Shown piece after piece: positions 56,581 to 64,000 of a stretch of DNA of 64,000 nt. Location of the stretch: the NCBI GenBank assembly GCA_963693085.1, contig OY856413.1, forward strand, positions 544,382,879 to 544,446,878, given 5' to 3'. The translations under genes and the position numbers were made by a program. The first letter of the stretch is position 1, and the number at the start of each line of letters is the position of its first letter. Source of the DNA: Alisma plantago-aquatica. Its lineage: Eukaryota; Streptophyta; Magnoliopsida; Alismatales; Alismataceae. The notes under the pieces are model-generated. The model worked only from the letters and a program-made list of their open reading frames with translations, made no database searches and was not told the origin of the DNA.

Positions 56581-58389
56581 CATTTGAGGGATCATTCACA
56601 ATTGAAACCATTAAGATCAAACCAATTGAAACCATTGGATCAATATCCAATTACATCAGCATATTTCCTCAAATGTCAACCATTGCAAATGGTTAACCAC
56701 TCCAAACTATTTGAAGCTGTTTGGTTTCAATCAATTTGTTGAAATCGTTTAACCAATTTCATTGAAACCGATTGGTCCCAAATTTTGAAATTGTTTGCCT
56801 AAGATATTAATTGAGGTGTGTGATTGTGATGACATCATCATATTCAAGCTACAAACCCACGAAATTTTCTGTAATTTCCATGGTGGTTTCATCAATCAAC
56901 CAAAATAAATTTTCAGAAATGAAGAAAGCATCAACATTTGATAAGGAATTGAATGCAATAACAATATTAAGGGTTCAAGTTATAAAACCCGCCTCCAATT
57001 GAGCTTCAAAGCTCCAATCTCATGCCAAAAATTGTGGATGAAGTTTTTGCAACTCCCCCTAGGCTCGTCCCCAAGCTTTTGGATGAAAAAGTTGGCTAGG
57101 GTTGAAGAGGAGATCGAAATAAGAAGAAATCAATGATTTATTTTTGATTTCCACCATGGAATCAAGGAGAACGAAGGTCAAGGACCTTACCAACAGGTTG
57201 GGGTCGTCTTCCTGCTCCTCCACAGATCCTTAGTCATTTTTCTAGAAAGGGGAAAGAAAAGAATCCGAAATGGCCTTTGTTTTGGCTTGGTAAAGGTACT
57301 TTTATAAGAAATTCCATGAGAGAGAAAATGCCTTATAAAAATGCATTTAATTCGAAAATTAGTGCCGCCTCTTCCCCCTTTCATTCCTTGGATACGAGGC
57401 TATCCCATTTGCCTCTTATTACTCTCTATTATCCTCAATTTAAAGAAAAGCAAATTAAGCACCTTAGATCATATTATAATAATATCCCAATTTGAGTGGA
57501 TATTACTTTTCTTTATAATAATGGTGAGTGGGTTATCCACTTGCTTGAGATATTTTTGTGGCATAGCAAAGGCACAAAGGTGTTCGCACTTGAGCAAATT
57601 CAACCATCTCATTTTTGGTTGAAGGCCCTTCAATTATTATATTTGTTTTTGCAATAAATTGAATTAGGGTTTCAATTAGGATTAAATCTTGATTATTTTA
57701 ATATCAAGATTCTCTCTCCTTCAACTTAATTCAAATGATGTTCCCCTCTCATTTTCTTTGCTATACTTGATTCCAAGAAACATTAGGGACCTTATTAAAG
57801 TGGTAATTTACATATTACACCCTGGGTTTTGGGTAAATTGCACATTACACCAAAACTAGGTTTTCATGCACATACATTGCTTTATCAGCTCTTTCTTGGT
57901 ATTTAGGCTTCCATAAGCCATAACTCAGCATCATCTTTACTCTCATGATGCTTCAACACATGAGGAACATATTATCATGCACAATTTTCACTTAAACCCC
58001 TCAACTTGGGTAATTTGCACTTTAGTCCAAAACAAGCAAAACATTGATTTCAACAATGTTCAAAAAGGACTAGAATTGTAACATAAGTTCCTCTTGAGCC
58101 CTAATTACTTTTCACAAGATGAGATTAAACATTTAATCACTTTTCTTAATCAAAACACCTAGGGTTAAAGTATATCCCAGGTCAGGGATGTTACACTTTG
58201 AATCATTTAAACATGATGAATTGGATAAGTGAATATATACTATCGCTCTTAATGCCCCATAGGATCACATAATTGCTAGGAAAAACCATAATGACCCAAA
58301 AGTTCATGACCGAGGTGCATATAAAAACTTAACCAAATCCATAACTTTGTTCATTATCTTAGATCTTGACTTAATCATTAATATCTTTA

Positions 58390-58600
58390 ATTTTAATCTT
58401 GACTGTAATGGGATCCCTCCCATTTAATGCCATAATGGGATTTCTCCCTCATAATGTCTTAATGGAATTTCTCCCTTCTTGAACCAAAATGGGATTTATC
58501 CCTCAAAATGTCTTAGTGGGATTTATCCCTTCTTGAATAATTATGGATTTCTCCCTCCTAATGTCTAAATGGAATTTATCCCTTCTTGAACAAAATTCAT
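58390..58600. repeat. ~27-bp tandem repeat in element G
   Basis: About seven imperfect units of AATGGGATTTCTCCCTC followed by TTCTTGAA or TAATGTCT, alternating. Each contains a GGGA...TCCC inverted pair. Related to the GGGA/TCCC pairs of B1 near 11800. Confidence 0.7.
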
Positions 58601-61102
58601 TAATAATAAATCATGTTAATAGTTGGGGTTTTACAATAGAACATAAGAAAGCAATCACACAATGATATCTATACATGATGTCATTTTAGAAAGCATTCAC
58701 AATTTCATAAAACATGTTAATGTGCATAACCATAAAATATACATCTGATAAACCATAACTTACTTGTGCCAAGAATGAATGGCCCTCTTACCTAGAGAAA
58801 CCCACCTTAGGTCACTTCCTTTGACTTTATTGTGCCCTTACTTTCCTGTAATTTGATTTAATACCATAGTATGTACATGAGTTCATAATCACTAAACCAT
58901 AATCTTTATTCATTAAAATATTTAAGTGTTTTGACATGAAAAATCAAGTTTTAGAACAATATAAAATGATGGAGAATTGAATGAACTTTCCAATGCATAT
59001 TTTCCCATCATTTTATGAGGTCATTTGCAATTTTTTTTATTTTTGCAATATGGACCGATCAAAGTCAGGAAAACTATTGACATTGATTAATTCAAAAAAT
59101 AGATTTTCTATAACTGAAATATAAAAAGTAGGAAAGGATGATGGCACATGTTACATTTAATTAAAATATAGGAGCAAAAAAGACATTTAGTCATTTAAAT
59201 TGTTGTGTGGCTGAGAAACAAAAAGGCATGTAAAAGGATGAAAATTTGCGATATGGATCACCCAATTAACATGACAGTGCTATCAAGATCTTTTCATGAC
59301 ATGGTATTCTTCCCTTTGAGACATGGCTTTGAGCTATCCTCCAGGAGCAAGAAACTAAGATCAAGGCATGAAATCTAGGACCATGGTCGAGAGAACACCC
59401 CACATAGATGTTTTGTCACATACCTTCAACCTTGGGAATCCTTGACTCGACTCAGGAGGCAGACGTATAGAGAGTATTCCTCCATTCAAAATAGCAAAAG
59501 GGAAAAGATTTACAAAGATAGTAGAGGCGAACCAGCAGCAAACCAAAGAGCAGAGGAAGTTCACATGGTGAAGACAAAGTTGGGCAACCACTCACAAAGG
59601 GGAGAGGATCGTCGTAGCCTAGGTCATCACCAGAAAACATAGAAGGAGTTGAAGAAATAACAACCATAGAAACCATGACGAAACATGTTATTTATGATTT
59701 GAAAACCATTATCAAGGCAAGGCAATTCCATTTGAGGTGTTTCTATGGTTGGAGCATCACAGGGAGTCTAAGGGGGCAAGTCGTGGCAGGAGATGATATC
59801 AACCCTATAGGGTAAGGTTACTGGGGCTAACCTAGGTTAAGAAGGTGATTGGAAAGTGGCGTAGGGCCAACGATGAAGCTCACTGGAGTGACAATTGAGT
59901 CTAAGAAAGTGGATGAGACTTAGGAGCAGTCGTGGTCTCCAGATAAGAAAGAGGATTAGAGTGAGTAACTTTGGAGTACAGGAGGAGCAATTGGTAGAGT
60001 AGGTGGAATTCTTCAGGGTAGGTGGTTTATCCTGGTCCCTTAAAAAGGAAGGAGGCTCTTTAGGGAGGCATCTATGTGTCTATGGCAGAGTGTGTTGAGA
60101 GTGTTGTTTCATGCATTTCATCCATAAGATAAAAGCGAAGATGAGTTAGGGCTCACTAGATTTGGGAAGGAGGGATAGAAGCATTGGCAAAGAAATCTTG
60201 TGAAAAGGTGTAGGGATGATAGAGAACAAGGTTGAGAAAGGAAAACCATGTAACTGTGTTTTGAATCGCAATTAAAATAGAGGTGGAATATGATGAACAT
60301 GTCATCATATCAGGTCTTGGTTAAATCCTAGCCATTGGGTGCATTGTGAGAAAGGCAAGAAATGAAAATGGGGACATGACAATGGGAATAATCTAAAATT
60401 TAGCTTTAATTCATTTTAAACTATATGTAAATCTTCACTTATTGATTTGAGGGGTCAAACTAAGTCCAAATGAAACCAACATTTTACCAAACACTAATAA
60501 GGTAGTTTAAATCATTCCTAGTCAATAAGACTCGAGTTTTACATTTTTTTCTTATAATTTCTATATTTGTTATTAACTTGATTTTTATGCACTTAAATGG
60601 CAAATAAATGTGAATTGAATTTCTTTGGTCATCTAGTTGAGTCCAAATCAAGATCATCGGCGGTTATCCACCTTTAATTATTTTACGCCCTTTGGAGATA
60701 TAATTTTGGAAGAGATAGGAAGAGTGAATAATGTAGTTTCCATTTTAGGTAAAAAGCTATTAAAAGAATAGGAAACTTCTTGTTTAAGTTATCCAATATA
60801 TATTTTTGAATAATAACTCTTTTGAATTACTCTTTTGTTTACTTTAAGTATACTAAATGGTAGGAGGGAGAAAATGAAAAGGGAAAACTAATATTCAACA
60901 TTTTAAGCTAATTGTAATATATTATGGTATATGTGTAAGAGAAAATGTATTTTGACTTTTATTTTTATTTTTCCAACTTAATTATTCTATTAGAAATATC
61001 ATTTCATGGTCATTTACATTAAGCCCTTTAACTATCTTTATTTAATAAAAATCATATTCTAAGTTTTTAAATTAGTTGTGAAAATTGGGGTGTGACATGT
61101 GG

Positions 61103-61243
61103 TCATGTCATGTTGATCTAAGTCCACCACCACCATCTAGGGATAGACTAGACCTTTCTCATTTGGTTTATAATAATGGGAAAGGACTGGAAGGCAAAGA
61201 CCATATTTTCTCATTCCCTTGTTATGGTTCACATAGTCACCCA
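61103..61243. other. Short interval between G and F
   Basis: 140 bp of target DNA without a recognised feature; the last five bases, ACCCA, would be F's left target copy, but F's right end is outside the window. Confidence 0.5.
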
Positions 61244-62847
61244 TGTTGACTCAAGGTCAATTAGGTCAATATTGACTCACGTCTAAATTGACAAAACCCA
61301 TGTTTTGATGATGACTAACCATTCCACACATTGGTGTCTAATGCTTCTACTTGAGTGATTTCAGATTAGGTATAGACACACTCCAATTGCCCTAACTTGC
61401 ACATCTCAAATTGGAGAAAAGACAAGTCAAAAGTCATACAAGTGCACATTTTTTAATATGATGTATATCCATTAGAATCATGTTTTAAATCACTTGTAAT
61501 GATTGAATGACTTGTAATTAAGCTTAGAAAAATATCAGGAACACTTAGATCGAATATTAGAGCACTTTAGATGCATCTTAGAAAATCAATTACAGGCACT
61601 TGGTCGGTCGAGTTTCCCCAGCCTGAAACTCGACCGATCCACCTTGGTCGATTTTCTGAAGATTGCATCGGTTGAGTTGTGCACTCACAGAACTCGACCG
61701 ATTGGGTAGTAGGCCATTTCCAGTTGAAATGGTCAGTCGAGTTTCCTCAGGACAAACTCGACCGATCCTTTGAACATCGGTTTGCCTCCTACTTGATCGG
61801 TCGATTTACACCCATCAGAACTCGACCGATTGCACTGTACGGAAAAGTGCAGAAAAGTGTTTCTAGCCGTTGTGGAGTTGCAACAAGTGAAAATAGATCC
61901 GTTGCAAGCCACAAAATGGCTAGTTTTTGTTCATAAGTGTTCCCAAAGGCTAAGAGGCATCCCCAGCTATAAATAGGACCCCTTGGGCTTCATTCCAATG
62001 TTGAGCATTCTTTGCAAACTCTTTATGAGGTTCCTATTCTATAGTTGAGTGCTTCCTACAACCTCCTCTCTCTCTAAGCTTAATCACTTGCTACATCCAT
62101 TAGAGTGAGTAGGAGATTTGTAAGAGATCTAGTTCTACTTGTATATCTTGTGAGGCTCTCACTTCTACCACCTCCCCATCTCTCATTTGCAATCATGAAG
62201 ATGAAGGTTCTCTCTCTTGTCCACGAGAGGTGAAGAAGAACAAGGGAAGGAGTCCCTTGGTGAAGATCAAGGCTAAAGACTTGGAGCTAGAGTGGGTAAG
62301 CCCTTGGAGAAGGAAGAGACTCAAGCGCATGTGGGTAAGACCTTGGTAGAAGCTTCTCCGAGTGAAGGTGAAGTCAAAGGTGGAAGATCCAAGAAGAGTG
62401 GGTAATTCCTGCAAGGCCGAAGACTTGTGCAAGAGTGGGTAAGTCCTTGGAGAAGGCCGAAGACTCTTGCAAAGTGGGTAAGTCCTTGGTAAGGTTGAAG
62501 ACTCTTTATATTGGTTAGGTAAGTCCTTTGTTGGTCATGTATTGTAAGTCTTATAAGTGAATATAAGAGTGCAATTGTTGGAAGTCCTAGAGGTTGACCT
62601 CTCTAGGCAAGTGGACTGACACACTTCTAGTTTGAATTGTGCAACCACTCTAAATAGCTTGTCTAATTGGTGCATGTTCAATCTCTCTTATCCTTACTAT
62701 GCATGATTTAGTTGCACTCAAATTGCCTATTTAGCAACCTTATCTTTTCATATATTTTGAAGGTTTAATGAGTTTTGTTTAAGTGCTTTCAACTGTATTC
62801 ACCCCCCCCCCCTCTATAGCATCTAATCACCCATCTAGGATCCATCA
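61244..62847 (+). repeat. Element F 5' LTR
   Basis: Same parts as the E LTR: hairpin array 61601-61832, TATA box 61968-61978, and the GGTAAGT tandem repeat at about 62295-62525. Confidence 0.9.
61601..61832. repeat. Hairpin array of the F LTR
   Basis: Four inverted repeats with arms TCGGTCGAGTTT/AAACTCGACCGA or close forms, loops all different. At the centre of each arm the C:G pair of most E hairpins is a T:A pair. Confidence 0.85.
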
Positions 62848-62898
62848 ATTGGTTTCAGAGCGGGTCTTCTCCTATCATACTTCAACAAGTAGGAGAAG

Positions 62899-64000
62899 AT
62901 GGGCGACTACCTAGGAGGGAGACTCTCGACCAGCCTTCCAATCTTTGATGGGAGGAATTCCCTCTATTGGAGAAGAAGACTTCAATTCTACATCCAAGGA
63001 TCAAGTCTCGAGATGTGGAAAATGGTGAACAGCCCATACATTCTACCAAAGACAAATATTGAAGAATGGGATGAAGCCACCTTGATTAAAGCAACCTTGA
63101 ATGCTAGAGCCATGCACATCCTTTATGCCTCCATGACCCCCACCGAGTTCAACCAGATTTCCCCTTGTGAGACGACCTATGAGGTATGGAGAAAGCTTTG
63201 CATCACTTATGAAGGGACAAATCAAGTGAAGGAAAGCAAAGTCTACATGCTCAAAGGGTTGCTTGAGAACTTCAAGATGGGAAAGGAGGAGAGCATAGCC
63301 AACACGTACTCAAGGCTCAATACCATCTTGAATGGTCTTGCTGTTCTAGGACATCCTATGTCTAGTGGAGAGATCAACTCAAAGATCCTTAGAACTCTCC
63401 CCAAGAGGTGGGAATCCAAGGTGACTTCTATTACAGAAGCAAGGTCTCTTAGGGATATTCCTATTGAAGAGCTCATTGGAAATCTACAAGCACATGAAGC
63501 CACACTTGACAAGAGGGAGGAATTAGAAAGACAAGAGGAGAAAGAACTCAAGAGAATGAAGAAGGCTGAAATCAAAGATCAAATCAAGGCTATTGTTGGT
63601 CAAGCTTCTCCATCCTCTCAAGTTGAAGAATATGCCATGTACTCCAAGGGTAGACTCTACAAAGGCAAGTCCTCCTCCATATGGTGCTTCACATGTGGAA
63701 AGAAGGGTCACTACAAGGAAGATTGCCCACAAGGCAAAAAGACCCATCTTCACAAGAAGAAGGAGAAATGGCACTCAAGCTCAAGTGGCTCCTCCAACTC
63801 AAGCTCAAGTGAAGATTCAAGTGAAGGATCAAGCTCAAGCTCTAGTGATGAAGGAGAATGCCATTTTGCCCTTATAGCGTCAACAAGTGAAGACTCAAGG
63901 GAGGTAAATCTAGACTCTTTAGATAAAGAATCTTTAATTGCTATTATTCATGATATTTGTTCCTCTTATAATTCTTCTAAAAAGAAAAAGAAAAAGCTTG
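62899..64000 (+). CDS. Element F gag, open to the window edge (partial)
   Basis: From the ATG at 62899 (MGDYLGGRL) the frame is open without a stop to base 64000, about 367 codons. It has the same UBN2-type domain as E, a zinc knuckle CFTCGKKGHYKEDC at 63685-63726, then a Ser-rich acidic stretch and the start of the Lys-rich linker. At the position of E's internal TGA it has TGG (about 63768). It lies 50 bp downstream of the primer site. Likely role: particle protein of a copia element; whether pol follows cannot be seen here. Confidence 0.85.
   Translation, partial: MGDYLGGRLSTSLPIFDGRNSLYWRRRLQFYIQGSSLEMWKMVNSPYILPKTNIEEWDEATLIKATLNARAMHILYASMTPTEFNQISPCETTYEVWRKLCITYEGTNQVKESKVYMLKGLLENFKMGKEESIANTYSRLNTILNGLAVLGHPMSSGEINSKILRTLPKRWESKVTSITEARSLRDIPIEELIGNLQAHEATLDKREELERQEEKELKRMKKAEIKDQIKAIVGQASPSSQVEEYAMYSKGRLYKGKSSSIWCFTCGKKGHYKEDCPQGKKTHLHKKKEKWHSSSSGSSNSSSSEDSSEGSSSSSSDEGECHFALIASTSEDSREVNLDSLDKESLIAIIHDICSSYNSSKKKKKKL

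Larger units (their letters stand above)
53027..58195 (-). mobile_element. Element B2: second copy of the B LTR unit, minus strand
   Basis: 5.2 kb; starts TGTGGCATCC and ends GGATGTTACA on the plus strand, the reverse complement of B1's ends. Target copies CTTTA (53022-53026) and CTTTG (58196-58200) differ by one base. Internal order mirrors B1: GTGGAC block, hairpin string, AATTAGGGTTT-rich stretch, decayed palindromes, TATA-containing AT-rich part. No coding sequence. It is more diverged than B1 in the palindrome array. Confidence 0.8.
52531..61097 (-). mobile_element. Element G: solo chromovirus-type LTR, split by B2
   Basis: Begins TGTAACATCCCAC and ends GGTGTGACA on the plus strand, flanked by TCTGG (52526-52530) and TGTGG (61098-61102), one mismatch. 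Minus-strand orientation is preferred because the minus strand then ends GAAAATGTGGGATGTTACA, like the end of the LTR at 37982. Without B2 it is about 3.4 kb (52531-53026 and 58201-61097). No gag or pol, so a solo LTR. The boundary reading is plausible but rests on short matches. Confidence 0.55.
61244..64000 (+). mobile_element. Element F: second E-family copia element, cut by the window end
   Basis: A 5' LTR (61244-62847, 1604 bp; TGTTGACTCAAGG to GGATCCATCA), a changed primer site (TTGGTTTCAGAGCGGG near 62850) and gag from 62899. It is clearly homologous to E, less similar than E's two LTRs are to each other. Pol, 3' LTR and right target copy are not visible. Confidence 0.88.

Overview
This window reads as nuclear, repeat-dense DNA of a seed plant, most likely a flowering plant with a large genome. 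The evidence is plant-type retrotransposons throughout (tRNA-iMet and tRNA-Asp primer sites, Tekay/Del-like chromoviruses with very long LTRs, an Athila/Tat-like gag, SIRE-like copia gag, an L1-clade LINE with a zf-RVT tail), plant telomere-type motifs (TTTAGGG) and plant TATA boxes (CTATAAATAG). I see no host gene, rRNA, tRNA or CRISPR array. I read nearly everything as transposable elements nested in one another, and most boundaries can be fixed by TG...CA ends and 5-bp target duplications.

Layout. 855-4262: decayed LINE (endonuclease, reverse transcriptase, zf-RVT), plus strand. 4263-5913: AT-rich, no gene. 5919-33801: element A, a minus-strand chromovirus flanked by GTAAA; its 3' LTR holds element B1 (7828-13322, flanked by GCCTA), a 5.5-kb LTR unit probably left as a solo LTR; its pol holds element C (15260-27171, flanked by GTATT). 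33807-35367: 3' end and 3' LTR of a truncated copia element. 36241-37982: an LTR of a chromovirus. 37983-51475: element D, a plus-strand Tekay/Del-like chromovirus whose 3' LTR is split by element E (42022-49089, flanked by CTACT), a gag-only SIRE-like copia element. 52531-61097: element G, a solo LTR, with a second B copy (B2, 53027-58195, minus strand) inside. 61244-64000: element F, a second member of the E family, cut by the window edge with its gag still open.

The most unusual unit is element C. It has an Athila-type primer site and gag, no protease, reverse transcriptase or integrase, and in their place a long ORF that begins MARTKQT (the histone H3 N-terminus) and carries an Athila ORF1-like domain, followed by a broken Ulp1/C48-like cysteine protease gene. 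An internal TATA box plus G-box upstream of the long ORF repeats the LTR promoter with exactly the same 45-bp spacing, and a 14-nt copy of the 3' polypurine tract sits about 1 kb upstream of the real one.

A second theme is structure inside LTRs. Unrelated families carry arrays of short inverted repeats: CCAAACGGTCT/AGACCGTTTGG in B, GCCCGACA/TGTCGGGC in C, ATCGGCCGAGTT/AACTCGGCCGAT in E and F (with compensatory T:A replacements), GTCGCGAC in A, and constant-loop, variable-stem hairpins in D. All functional statements rest on reading motifs by eye; no database search or folding was run.
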